Positions 36,901 through 44,405 of a stretch of DNA of 64,000 bases are shown piece after piece. The stretch comes from Sweltsa coloradensis. Its lineage: Eukaryota > Arthropoda > Insecta > Plecoptera > Chloroperlidae. The translations under genes and the position numbers were made by a program. The number at the start of each line of letters is the position of its first letter. Positions within the stretch are counted from its first letter, which is position 1. The notes beneath the pieces were generated by a model. The model did no database searches and was not told where the DNA came from. It saw nothing but the letters and a program-made list of their open reading frames with translations. Location: contig JAMZAV010000438.1 of assembly GCA_024449915.1 (NCBI GenBank), positions 992,001 through 1,056,000 on the forward strand, given 5' to 3'.

Positions 36901-38975
36901 CTTTTATCGCCCAAGCACCTGAGTCTAGGAGGGAAGACCCCTCACTGGTTGTGCTGTGTTGTGACTTTCCACCCTTCCTATCTCTAACCTTTTCTCTTAG
37001 AATGAATGAAGAGGCACCCTTGCCCAGCAACAGCAGGAGGGGCAGCTTTTCTCTTGTTGCCAAGGGTCCTGGTTCGAATCCAGGGTAAGTCATGGATTTC
37101 TTGTCTCCCGAGCACCAGAGTTGGGAAGGAAGCCCCCTTACTGTCTGTGCTGACTGTGTTCCCCAGTATGAATGGTGTGTGAAGTAACCTTGCTGATGAT
37201 GACAACATGCATGCAGAATTTACTTCTTGCATGGCCCTACCACAGGTTTGGTTATGTGTTGTGAGTTTTGTTTGCATGAAGTTAGCTGATTTTTAGTGGC
37301 CACCATCCGCCTGATGAGTCCCAGAAGGACGAAACGCGTCGTGGATTAAGGTAACAAGACAACTTTAAATAAGCTGCAGTTGTCATCAGCAGGTGAAAAG
37401 TTTTGTCGCCCCAGCCCTTCAGGCTGGGTTTTATGTTCTTTATGTTCTCTATGCTTTCCCAACCTGTCAACACTTCTCCAATCATACTCTACTAACTTGT
37501 AGTGATTTGTAGCCCAAATGTTTTTCAAGTGCGCTGTCAGGTGACAGGCAAGTGAGTAACACCAAATGATTACTATATTGAAATTCCCTTAGTAGGCCTA
37601 TATCCAATAAAAAAAACTTAACCTATTGTTTTTGTTTGTGCATTACCATCCTGCACAAGCCAAAACCATAGGCCTATCAAAACAACCCAGAAAAATAGGC
37701 CTACTTGGGGCTAAATTGCATTTAAAACAATCGGCTAGTTTAGTATGATTGGAGAAGGGTTGACAGGTTGGGAAAGCATAGAGAACATAAAGAAAAGAAC
37801 ATAAAACCCAGCCTGAAGGGCTGGGAGCGACAAAACTTTTCACCTGCTGATGACAACTGCAGCTAATTTAAAGTTGTTTGTTACCTTAATCCACGACGCG
37901 TGGACATAAATATGGAAAGTTTTAATTCAAGTCTATGCAAATAATGGTACCGGTAAATATGCCTATTAGATTGATTGATTGATTGGATATTGCTTAACGT
38001 CTCATATTTATGCACTTTGGCTAATCGAGACGATGAGTGGTGATAGATGAGGATGAAGGATGAACAGAAGGGAGGAGGGGAAACCCGGTACCGGCACGTA
38101 CCCTACTCCTTTCGAAAAGTACCAAGGGGACCAACGGCTTAACGTCCCATCCTACAGCACGGTGTAACTTTGACAGTCATATAAATAAATAAATAAATAA
38201 ATTTTATTTAGAGTCTACCCACTCAGTTATATAACTGATTTTCAGTGGGGGACTTTAAATCAAAGCGACCAAGCCAACCCTGCAGGCCCCGACGCAATCG
38301 ACGAGTGAGCGATAACCAACCAAAGATCGATATTTTTAATAGGAAATATAGCAATCAGTGGTATGGACAGTGCGAACACCCGCGAATCAACGCCAGAATT
38401 AACAAGGCCGATTCAGAACAACTCTGAAATTTATTATGTGCTTCGTTGCTAGGACGGCTCCAAAGTCACCGTTTACAAACTCCTAAGACAAGAACTGATG
38501 GACTTAAGTCCAAATTTCCTCCACTATACTGGACTGCCGAGCAGACGTCGAGGAGAACGAAGCCGTTACACTAGCTTTCTAACCATCCATCTGCTCTAAC
38601 CAGCGGTATAGGCCCATGAGTTTCAGGGTAGAGCGGTCACCCACTCTACCCATGACCACGCCCGATTCTGCTTAACTTCGGTGATCGAGTGGGAACCGGT
38701 TAAACGAGCTCGGCTAAACCGCTGGCTCCTATGAGATTAGGCCTAGGCCTATGTATTTATCATTATAAATCATTGAAGATTGGTATGCCTACTTACCCAA
38801 ATAGTGGAATGAAATATCCTAGGGTAAATAGTATAGTAAATATCCTTGTAGCCCACAGTGCGACATCTACTTTATGGTCAATTATGTGTTGCTTCAAAGT
38901 TTCAAATCCTCCTCGCGGAGGTGAATCTGGTCGTTGAGATGGCTCAGAGCTTGATGTTTCATTATTGTCCGTCAT
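24735..38975 (-). CDS. TMEM33: TMEM33 orthologue (ER transmembrane protein 33), whole gene, 5 coding exons
   Basis: Joined on the minus strand, exons 38975-38797, 27000-26819, 25559-25492, 25382-25249 and 24957-24735 give 786 nt, i.e. 261 aa plus stop (human TMEM33 is 247 aa). All introns are GT-AG and all phases fit (2, 1, 0, 2). Family landmarks lie in order: a hydrophobic segment at residues 39-58, the SALRLHQRLP block at 77-86, EDSCHYLFYSLIF at 101-113, EIFLMPFSV in exon 4, and PFIYYHFLTLRYSSQRNPY in exon 5. TMEM33 is a multi-pass ER protein of the Pom33/TMEM33 family, reported to bind reticulons, shape ER tubules and affect the unfolded-protein response. The first intron is 11.8 kb and full of transposons; the other three are short (109-1,259 bp). 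The ATG at 38975 opens a hydrophilic Ser/Pro-rich N-terminus before the first helix. The exon 2 donor (GTATCC) is the only weak splice site. Confidence 0.95.
25249..25382 (-). CDS. TMEM33: TMEM33 exon 4 (EIFLMP block)
   Basis: A 134-nt exon with acceptor GATCACCAG and donor TTCCT|GTAAGT. It starts in phase 0 with ALGQNSWWGARLM and ends with the conserved FTEIFLMPFSVILIF. It is flanked by 109 bp of intron on the 5' side and 291 bp on the 3' side. Confidence 0.92.
25492..25559 (-). CDS. TMEM33: TMEM33 exon 3 (short hydrophobic exon)
   Basis: A 68-nt exon with acceptor CTTTTCAG and donor GAT|GTAAGT. It encodes ALLPVALFGVLHSASYSLTLLD, a membrane helix that aligns without gaps with the family. 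Confidence 0.9.
25779..26222 (+). mobile_element. ACTAGG-ended element, diverged copy
   Basis: Starts ACTAGGCATCTTCGCAAACG then GTTGATGGATGAG, and ends CTAGTCTTTGCTACGCTTAA. It has one decayed internal unit (GAAATAATTCTTCGATTGTA, then GATCGGATTAGCC). It lies between the TMEM33 exons 2 and 3, in the intron. Confidence 0.5.
26819..27000 (-). CDS. TMEM33: TMEM33 exon 2 (RLHQRLP block)
   Basis: The acceptor TTGTTCACAG ends at 27001. The exon encodes NPNSAYYKALMSN, then SALRLHQRLP, then EDSCHYLFYSLIF, the most conserved part of TMEM33 proteins. The donor is inferred as ACAT|GTATCC at 26818, chosen because phase 1 then fits exon 3 and keeps the aligned PVT-L-ALLPV spacing of the family. The reading frame runs on past this donor into the intron, so the donor call rests on homology. 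Confidence 0.9.
27444..27466. repeat. (TTCAA)n and start of a retroelement-like tail
   Basis: Four to five TTCAA units followed by AATGCGTTTTATTTCTTTAG, a pattern often seen at inverted LINE 3' ends. An (AT)n run is at 27520-27535. Confidence 0.5.
27734..29425 (+). mobile_element. ACTAGG-ended element with a 185-bp tandem array
   Basis: Starts ACTAGGAAAACGCTTAAGTC, then GCGTTGATGGATGAGCG; ends TCTCCAGTGTAGTGAAATGG and CGCTCGCTACGCTCATCC. It sits in TMEM33 intron 1. The interior is a seven-unit tandem array (see next entry). The copy at 47465-48233 has the same ends but only about three or four units, so unit number varies between copies. Confidence 0.7.
28100..29340 (+). repeat. Tandem array, ~185-bp monomers, seven units in alternating A/B pairs
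   Basis: The landmark CGGAATCGTG (or a one-base variant) falls at 28201, 28386, 28570, 28755, 28940, 29125 and 29309: steps of 184-185 bp. Odd and even units differ (AAACAAAAACAAAAAATAAA against CAGAAAAAAACAAGAAAATC spacers), and A-B pairs repeat nearly exactly every 370 bp, i.e. a dimeric higher-order repeat. Confidence 0.9.
29428..30249. mobile_element. Non-autonomous hAT-like element (CAGGG-ATCGAACCG ends)
   Basis: Left end CAGGGCATCGAACCGGTACG, right end CGGTTCGATCCCCTG; many subterminal AACCGAA/TTCGGTT repeats on both sides, the layout of hAT transposase-binding arrays. No 8-bp duplication is visible; the left boundary abuts the end of the preceding element within 3 bp. Confidence 0.65.
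30250..30897. other. TMEM33 intron, no feature seen
   Basis: AT-rich, with TAGGCCTA-like motifs; no repeat pair detected. Confidence 0.45.
30898..31277 (+). repeat. ~380-bp direct duplication, unit 1 (intact)
   Basis: ATATGTTGGGGATTGTGAGC through GGGCCGGATGACCATA. It is nearly identical to 31278-31553 plus 32894-32973, so the second copy is split by a transposon. The uninterrupted ACAGTCTACACCAGCCAG at 31164-31181 is a paralogous empty site. Confidence 0.9.
31554..32885. mobile_element. hAT element (CAGGGGTGCCCAAC ends) with perfect 8-bp duplication
   Basis: Inverted ends CAGGGGTGCCCAAC / GTTGGGCACCCCTG; GTCTACAC on both sides (31546-31553, 32886-32893); subterminal GGGCCACAT and GGGCCGCATGCGGCCCG motifs. 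1,332 bp with no transposase frame. A Harbinger-type MITE sits inside at 31635-31912. Confidence 0.92.
31635..31912. mobile_element. Harbinger-like MITE, copy 1 (TAA duplication)
   Basis: Ends GGCCGCGTTCCCATAACTTT / reverse complement GGCCGCGTTCCCACAAATTG, flanked by TAA on both sides. 278 bp; aligns with 43069-43341. The 3-bp TWA duplication is the signature of PIF/Harbinger enzymes. Confidence 0.85.
32974..33840. other. TMEM33 intron, no gene seen
   Basis: Contains several TAGGCCTA motifs (33036-33056) and a Pro/Ser-coded-looking CT-rich patch near 33410, but no conserved frame. Confidence 0.45.
33850..33921 (-). tRNA. tRNA-like sequence (SINE head or pseudo-tRNA)
   Basis: On the minus strand GTCTCGGTGGTCTAGTTGGC has an A box and GGTTCGAACCC is a perfect B box, 45 nt apart. 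The T stem is unpaired and the anticodon arm irregular, so a working tRNA is unlikely. Confidence 0.4.
34686..34727 (-). ncRNA. Hammerhead ribozyme, copy A (sense to TMEM33)
   Basis: Minus strand: stem I ATCCGC/GTGGAT (one G-U), core CTGATGA, stem II GTCT-TAGAA-GGAC (one G-U), GAAA, then stem III ACG|CGT with no loop, then UC at the cleavage site. All core bases of the hammerhead are present. Because it lies on the same strand as TMEM33, it is transcribed in the TMEM33 pre-mRNA. Confidence 0.88.
34933..34990 (-). repeat. tRNA-like B-box segment of unit A
   Basis: Minus strand GTCCTGGTTCGAATCCAGGG is a perfect T arm with B box (GGTTCGAATCC), preceded by GCAGCTTTTCTCTTGTTGCC. The same segment stands at 37045-37087 in plus orientation and, decayed, at 36859-36893. 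Confidence 0.65.
35103..35666. mobile_element. Non-autonomous hAT element (TAGGG-TTGTG ends) in a hammerhead unit
   Basis: Ends TAGGGTTGTG / CACAGCCCTA, subterminal GGGTACCCGGGCACCCGCCC and its inverse, and CATGCAGC perfectly duplicated (35095-35102, 35667-35674). 564 bp, no transposase frame. Confidence 0.9.
35769..35810 (+). ncRNA. Hammerhead ribozyme, copy B
   Basis: ATCCGC, CTGATGA, stem II GTCC-CAGAA-GGAC (four perfect pairs), GAAA, palindromic stem III ACGCGT, C at the cleavage site, then GTGGAT pairing with ATCCGC. Stem III has only three pairs and no loop, so a single RNA closes it poorly; two RNAs can pair through ACGCGU. Confidence 0.92.
36305..36850. mobile_element. Non-autonomous hAT element (CAGGGGCGTAGGAAC ends)
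   Basis: Ends CAGGGGCGTAGGAAC / GTTCCTACGCCACTG and perfect duplication GCCTCTCT (36297-36304, 36851-36858). It carries the shared module with GGGGCTTCGCCCCAGACCCC at 36762-36781. 546 bp. Confidence 0.92.
36990..37486 (+). repeat. Hammerhead unit C (best preserved), with tRNA-like start
   Basis: Order on the plus strand: GAGGCACCCTTGCCCAGC, B-box segment (37045-37087), a middle part with TGCTGACTGTG and GGTTTGGTTATGTGTTGTG, ribozyme at 37305-37346, hairpin CCAGCCCTTCAGGCTGG, and the end TTCTCCAATCATA. A decayed partial unit lies just upstream (36859-36985). About 500 bp, no coding capacity. Confidence 0.75.
37305..37346 (+). ncRNA. Hammerhead ribozyme, copy C
   Basis: Identical to copy B over all 42 positions, from ATCCGC through the 5-nt stem II loop CAGAA to GTGGAT. 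Antisense to TMEM33. Confidence 0.92.
37729..37899 (-). repeat. Truncated hammerhead unit D
   Basis: Minus strand: starts inside the ribozyme (ACGCGTCGTGGATTAAGGTA) and runs to the usual 3' end plus AATCATACTAAACTAGCCGA, an extension also next to unit A. The core CTGATGA is missing, so this copy cannot cleave. Confidence 0.75.
37970..38180. repeat. Unclassified repeat with TTAACGTC motifs
   Basis: GATT tandem, then GGATATTGCTTAACGTCTCA shared inverted with 24231-24265, and GGGGACCAACGGCTTAACGT near the end. It directly abuts the SINE tail. Class not recognised. Confidence 0.45.
38184..38725 (-). mobile_element. 5S-rRNA-derived SINE (SINE3-like), full length, minus strand
   Basis: On the minus strand the head (38720-38600) contains GATCACCGAAGTTAAGCAGA, then ATCGGGCGTGG and GTGGGTGACCG, i.e. 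the internal-promoter half of 5S rRNA (boxes IE and C). A ~400-bp body follows, and the 3' end has a CAGTTATATAACTG hairpin, GTAGACTC and (AAAT)n. The tail resembles that of the LINE at 11690-11965. Truncated copies: 13853-13975 and 46388-46458. It lies within TMEM33 intron 1, close to exon 1. Confidence 0.75.
38797..38975 (-). CDS. TMEM33: TMEM33 exon 1 (start codon, N-terminus and first membrane helix)
   Basis: The ATG is at 38975 in the context AAAC-ATG-A. It encodes 59 residues plus two bases: a polar N-tail with a SQRPDSPPRGG stretch, then the hydrophobic helix starting ALWATRIFTILF. The donor is GG|GTAAGT at 38796-38791. Phase 2 joins exactly to exon 2. Confidence 0.93.
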
Positions 38976-39853
38976 GTTTGAAGAAGATGTACAAGTCTGG
39001 TTTTCTATTAAAATATTATCTGAAATTTAACAAGGATATTATTACCGTAGGTAGGCTAGTCACGCCCGTCAAAAATTAATTGACGCCCGGTATAGCTTGA
39101 CTTCCCCCCCAAAACATTTTTTTTTGGCCTACATATTATTATTATTATTGTAACACAATTAAATTTGCCCAAACCCAATAAAAAAACTTGCAAGGTAAGT
39201 TAAAAAAAAGTAAAAACACTTAAAAAAATTTGTTTCTGTTTTTGGTTGGCAGCACATTCACTGTTTTGCATTTATCGTTTTACCCTGGAAAACGATCCAT
39301 AGGAGTTCCGGGTTTTACTGATTGTGTCTGTATATATACATAGTTTGTATTTTGATGATTTTTATTGATTGATAGAACGAATAATTTTAAAGTAGGGCCT
39401 AGGTAATAAAAATAAAATCACAAATACAATGTTTCAAATTGTAGTGCTAATTGTAAACTACAAATCCTAGATAATAACAACATATCACCTTTATAAGGGC
39501 CTATTCATTGTAGTAAAGCAATCGGACTACCTACAATAATTTGCATAGCCTTGTAGAATGTAGCCTATACGTATTTACTCGATTATAGGCCGCCATCGAG
39601 TAATGGCCGCACCCTTATTTTTACCATTCAAATTTTAAATACTGTAGTAGCACTGCATGTTAATGTTATTGGAAAATGACTTCACATAATGGCCACACCC
39701 CACTTTTAGAACTTGATAATTTTAAATATACCCGAGGCCTATACTTGCATATAAACACAGTAGGCCTACAAAGGAGAAATAATGTAAGCCTAGACTATAA
39801 TTTTTCAATCAAATTTGAAATGCTATTACTATACCACAAAACCAACTAAAGTA
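38976..39853. other. 5' flank of TMEM33; no further gene seen
   Basis: The TMEM33 5' UTR and promoter must lie here or beyond, but no TATA box or clear initiator could be assigned. TAGGCCTA-type octamers are frequent from 39390 on. Confidence 0.4.
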
Positions 39854-39859
39854 GGCCTA

Positions 39860-40704
39860 CAGTGGCGTGGCGAACATACAAATTCGGAGCCCAGGCACCG
39901 ATACCAAAAAGGGGTGGGTGGGTGGTACCGCAGGGATCTACCCACCCATTACTGAGACATTGATTTCAATGAGATCGAGACAGCACGTTTGTCCGAAAAA
40001 TAATGTATATATTATTTTCTCTTCAAATATTGAATTGAATTTTAGGCTACTCCAAAGCGCACAGATTTCTATCAAACGACCTTGAATAAACCGTTTTTTT
40101 TTCCTTTTCTTTCTTTCTTTTTATAATGGGCCAGGCCCCCGATATTCTTCGTGTATTGCTTTCACAATGTGTATTTGTTTCAAATCCTGGATATGCACGG
40201 AAGGCGAGAAAGAATAACAAACTGTTGGAACAAAGAAAACAACTTTCTGCAGCGGTTACATTCAAAATTTCACTACATAAAAATGGGTCTATCAACATCT
40301 AATAAATCAGATTAATTGCTGTTAAAACACACTAAATCCATTCTAGGATCACAAAATAAAATTGCCTGCAGGGCTAAGCCGGGGAAGACAAAAAAGAGTG
40401 ACAAACTGTTGGCATTATGAGTTTAACAAATAAAACATAACACTTTTCAGCCATTAAATTTTAGGCCTAAATTTCATCACTTAAAAAAGGGACAGTCAAC
40501 ATCTAATAAATCAGATTAATTCCTGGTAAAACGCACCAAATCCATTGCTAGGATCATCAAATTTAAAAAAATTCCCTGCGGGGCTAAACTCGGGGCACAC
40601 CCCCAGACCCCCTTGTTGCCCACGCAAGTCGGGGGTGAGTGGGTAACTGGGTATAATTAAATATTATAGGCACCTATCACTGTAAGTAGTTTGCCACGCC
40701 ACTG
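39860..40704. mobile_element. hAT element (CAGTGGCGTGGCGAAC ends), short copy
   Basis: Ends CAGTGGCGTGGCGAACATAC / reverse complement CAGTGGCGTGGCAAAC. The duplicated target is CTAAAGTA (39846-39853 and 40705-40712), but on the left six extra bases, GGCCTA, stand between it and the element. Related to 51083-52744. It carries the shared CCCCCAGACCCCC module near 40603. Confidence 0.88.
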
Positions 40705-40712
40705 CTAAAGTA

Positions 40713-43068
40713 CTAAGTTACTTTAAGATGGCCTTCAAAACCCTCTAAAACTCACCAAATCGAATCGATGATCTCAAAATTTTTCCCTGGCAAGCCCCCG
40801 GACCCCCATTTTTGTCCCTACTCTGTGATTGCAATACCCGGCAATGTTTTTGGAATAACCATTGATACTTTTTTTCCTGGGGAGAACACTGTGCTACATT
40901 TATTTTTGTGCTCCTGATTGATAACAATTATTATTACATAGGCCTAGGCCTACTAACAATAGGTAGGCTACTGATCAGTAACAACATTTAGATTTGTATT
41001 TATTTTTGTAGCCCTGAATTAGGCCTATAGAACACTAGATCATGTCTGTAACAATAGCTTTGTCATCCTTCTTTAGGAGATACCCTATACACATTCCTAC
41101 ACACCACTTTGTTAGTATGAGAGCATGTTAGGCCTACCCTACTTCTAGAGTACCATAGGCCTGCCTAGTGCCTACTACCTACTGATATTAGTCTGGCTGC
41201 TATGTTACACCATACGGACGAATTAACGATTTTAAAAATCGCGAGTGCTCTCTATATCGTGTATAAAACATTATGGAAGAAAGGGAGTTGGCTCTATATA
41301 CCACCAAACTTTTTTCTACTTCTAGGTCTTTGTAGGGGGTTAGGGTGATTGTACGAAGCGCTTTTAGACTGCCGGTCTTGGCTACTACCAAGTGTAGGCC
41401 TATATTTAAAAAATAGTATTTTTAAACCCAACGCGCTTTGCGTGTCCTCCCCTCCTAAGTCCTAACCCCCCTTGAGTTGTGCCAATGCCATATTGATATA
41501 GGCCTACCCGTGTGTGACACAATCATTGCAGGCCGACGCCATGTTGTTTATAAATTGAGATGATTTACACTAGGGAAATGTCCCCGTCATTCATTAGTCA
41601 ACCAAGGTGTGCATAAGGGAAGATGTGTGTTTATGTTGTGGGTAACATTGGTCATACTCGAGTGTCAGTGGTGGAAAGGTTTTCGTGTACTACCCCGCTA
41701 GTAGTTGACTAGCATAGGCACTTGTAGGTAACAGTAATACTAAAAATGTATTTTTATTATTTTTGTTTTTTACTCGAGTCATTTCGGGGTAAGCACCATT
41801 GTGGAACGTTAAAGTGTCGAACAGTGATGGTAAGTAGGGCCCTTTAGGAAGTTTTTTGCCTTTTTGACAATGATACAGAATTGTTCATATCATATTCACC
41901 AATGGTAATTGTGAAGAATCACTCAGCGATAGTGGAATGCTTTGGTTATGCTTTGGTGTGTTTCGTTGTTGGGTTCCAGTGGGGGTTGTGGGGCAACGCC
42001 CGTTATTTAGTTGTGCAGTGAATTTTATTTTGAAATTCAGGTTTGGCCTAGGCTAGGCCTAGTTGATTTGCATTCAAAGATTCAAGCCAAGTGTGGAGGT
42101 GATGGTGGTTGTTTGTTACGTGTTCTTAGTGTCAACACAAGATTTTTTTATAGTAATTTATATTTTAAATACAAACGTTAAAAGTTTTGAAGTTTTTTGT
42201 TTAAAATAGAAACTTTATAAAGGTTTTGTAGGTTTTTTTGTTCCGAGTGGATAGTCGTACGGTCAGCAGTTTTACTAGTACAAAATTAGTCGTACCGGTA
42301 CGGTCATCATCATCGATGATATCACATAACTGGGCAAATAGCTTCAAACATCACAGCACAGTGTTATTATAGTGCGTCTGAATTTTATGCAAAAGGTCGG
42401 CGGTTCAAATCTTCGTTAGGTTGTTTTTTTACCATTCTAGTTAGGTCCGTTTTTCTGCAAATGAGTTTGACACTACATTCGGCCTTGTCGCGAACACAAT
42501 ACGCCGTCAGAGATAATAAAAGTGTTTAAAAGTGGTAGGGCGTAGGTCTATTTGAAGGAAAAGCCTTATCTCTACACTTTGACGTGTAGGCAGCCTAAAA
42601 AAGGATTTTCAACTAAAAAGGACTTAAGTTAAAATTAAAATTGAAACATTAAAGGTCTTAATAGAAGAAACAGAAGAAAAGGGCAAAGACGACGACGGTT
42701 ACCATAAAGGACCGACTTTCATTTAAAAAAGCAGCGTTAAAGGACTTTTTGAGTTACTAAAACAGCAAAAAAGGACGATGAAGGACGAACTATTATTACG
42801 GCGCACCTCCATCCAATCAAATCATTGGCTGTACCACTATCCACAGCACGGCCTTTTTTGTTTGCGTATAGATGTGGCCAGGTTAGGGAAGGCCTACTTG
42901 ACTTTGTTTTTCAAACGTTGGATTACGAGCTAAAATTAAGCGAAAAATCGGTGCGCTAGGCCTATCACACTAAAGTTTCACCAGGGCTTTTTAGTGTTTA
43001 AAAATGGTTAAAACATTGCTGAGTAGCCCTTCACTTTTACCTGAATTTGTAATAATGAGATTAGATTA
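40713..43068. other. Intergenic, no gene seen; decayed repeats
   Basis: ACTAGGGAAATG near 41570 resembles the foldback element at 44406. At 42160-42240 a decayed GGTACT-type interior (CAAACGTTAAAAGTTTTGAA) is visible. Otherwise unclassified. Confidence 0.45.
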
Positions 43069-43341
43069 GGCCCAGTTCCCACTAATTGGTTTAGTTACAA
43101 GGGGATAGGGCATACGTGTTAAACTGTTATTGTTTAGTCTTAAGAAATTTGTTATAACAAAAACAAAATTCTTATAACGGACCAATCAGACGTCAATAAT
43201 CCTTAGGACGACCAATGAAAAGGAGGCCACAGGCCACTGAAACATTAGTACTAACCAATCAGGAATCAGGATATCGAATTTCTTATAGGCCCTAGCAGTA
43301 ACAATTTCTTAAGACTAAAACGAGGTTGTGGGAACTGGGCC
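43069..43341. mobile_element. Harbinger-like MITE, copy 2 (TTA duplication)
   Basis: Ends GGCCCAGTTCCCACTAATTG / reverse complement GGCCCAGTTCCCACAACCTC, flanked by TTA on both sides. Opposite in orientation to copy 1; shares CCTGATTGGTTAGTA and several ATTGG/CCAAT blocks. Confidence 0.85.
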
Positions 43342-43391
43342 TTAAGAATAGGTCTAGCTAGGCCCAGGCCTAGACCCTATTAGGCTTCTAG

Positions 43392-43631
43392 GGTAACTCC
43401 TTTGGTTGGGGGTGGGGGGTCCATAAGCATTTTACAATGTTTTGTAGGGAATCGTATAGGTTAGGGAGGGGGGGGGGAGGGGGGGGGGCGAATTGCATAT
43501 GTTTTACAATATGTAGGCTAGGCCTAGGGCCTATTTGGTATTAGGGCTATATTTCATATAAGCCTAACACCAACGTGCTTGAATCAAAACATCACAAAAC
43601 GCATTTGGACTCCCCCAACCGAAAGAGTAGA
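43392..43631. mobile_element. GGTACT-family MITE, diverged copy
   Basis: Left end GGTAACTCCTTTGGTTGGGG; right end CCCCAACCGAAAGAGTAG. The interior has long G runs (43459-43490) and lacks the family's inner box. No duplication is clear. Confidence 0.5.
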
Positions 43632-43671
43632 GTAGCCTACCTGCTTAGGCATCACATGATCGTGATTGTGA

Positions 43672-43920
43672 TTAGCTAGGTACCCCCTAGGCATCTTAGA
43701 GCATGGATAGTTGGTAGAGGGAGAATGACGTCATCTGAGGCGGACCAACATCGAAACGCGGCAAACCACGTGACTGAGGTCAAGGCGGCGCGGTAATTCA
43801 ATGTGTCAGCATAGGAACGGTGCACATTGACTTTATTATAACGCAAATACTTGGCCATTTTCAAGGCATGCATACATTTACACTGTCTACAAGTGATTAT
43901 CAGAGTACATAGCCTACAAT
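43672..43920 (-). repeat. ~240-bp inverted duplication, arm 1
   Basis: Minus strand matches 46540-46795 (plus) at roughly 85%. The most conserved stretch is GTGCACCGTTCCTATGC, ATTGAATTACCGCGCCGC and GACCTCAGTCACGTGGTTTG. The 60-70 codon frames across both arms change as often at codon positions 1 and 2 as at 3, so coding is doubtful. Confidence 0.75.
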
Positions 43921-44405
43921 AATAAATTCCTAGAAATATATATATTAGGCCTAAGATAGCCTACTTGTAAATGGGATAAACAGTTCGATATACCTTTTAA
44001 ATTAGATTCTACAATATTGTATGCCTAAGTATTTGCTTATTTTGCTTACTTAGACCAAATAACTCTAAGAAGATACAAATGAAGAATTAGGCTAGGCTAG
44101 GCCTTTAATATGCATTGTTTAATTCTGAGCATTTCAGTCTTACGTGTTTAAGAATTATACCTTCTTCGTTTTCGGATAATGTCTTTTTTAGAATTGTGAA
44201 GGCGTTATTAGATTCATAATATGCATTTTGAGATAGTTGTTTTTTATGTAGGCCCTATGTCATTATAATATAATAATTGTATACACATAAAAATATTCGA
44301 GTATGTCAATAATGACCAATAATTTAGGCCCTCAAAATCGTTGCAATGGGTGTAGCCTATCTGGTCAACAAGGGTCTGTGACCACAAATGTTTGTAAAGA
44401 TTATA

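Larger units (their letters stand above)
34512..37486. mobile_element. Penelope-like/retrozyme-type cluster with hammerhead ribozymes, bounded by a 14-bp direct repeat
   Basis: The 14-mer CTCTACTAACTTGT lies at 34498-34511 and 37487-37500. Between them one unit is inverted (34535-35000, minus) and two are in plus orientation (35011-35953, split by a hAT, and 36990-37486), with ~1 kb of unclassified sequence and another hAT between. Each unit ends with TTATGTTCTCTATGCTTTCC and AACCTGTCAACNCTTCTCC, and carries a hammerhead ribozyme ~150 bp before that end. Inverted and direct terminal units plus a hammerhead in the pseudo-LTR are known for Penelope-like elements, but no Penelope reverse transcriptase or GIY-YIG domain is present. 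Confidence 0.7.

Noticed and set aside
37046..37087. tRNA gene with perfect TTCGAATCC arm
   Set aside because: No D arm, anticodon arm or acceptor stem can be built around it; it is a tRNA-like piece of the hammerhead unit.
37884..37899. Fourth hammerhead ribozyme (unit D)
   Set aside because: Only ACGCGTCGTGGAT remains; the CTGATGA core and stem II are absent.
43676..43873. Small protein gene conserved in both arms of the inverted duplication (MHALKM... / MHASKM...)
   Set aside because: Substitutions fall about equally on all codon positions, the frames diverge at their ends, and no splice or family match was seen.
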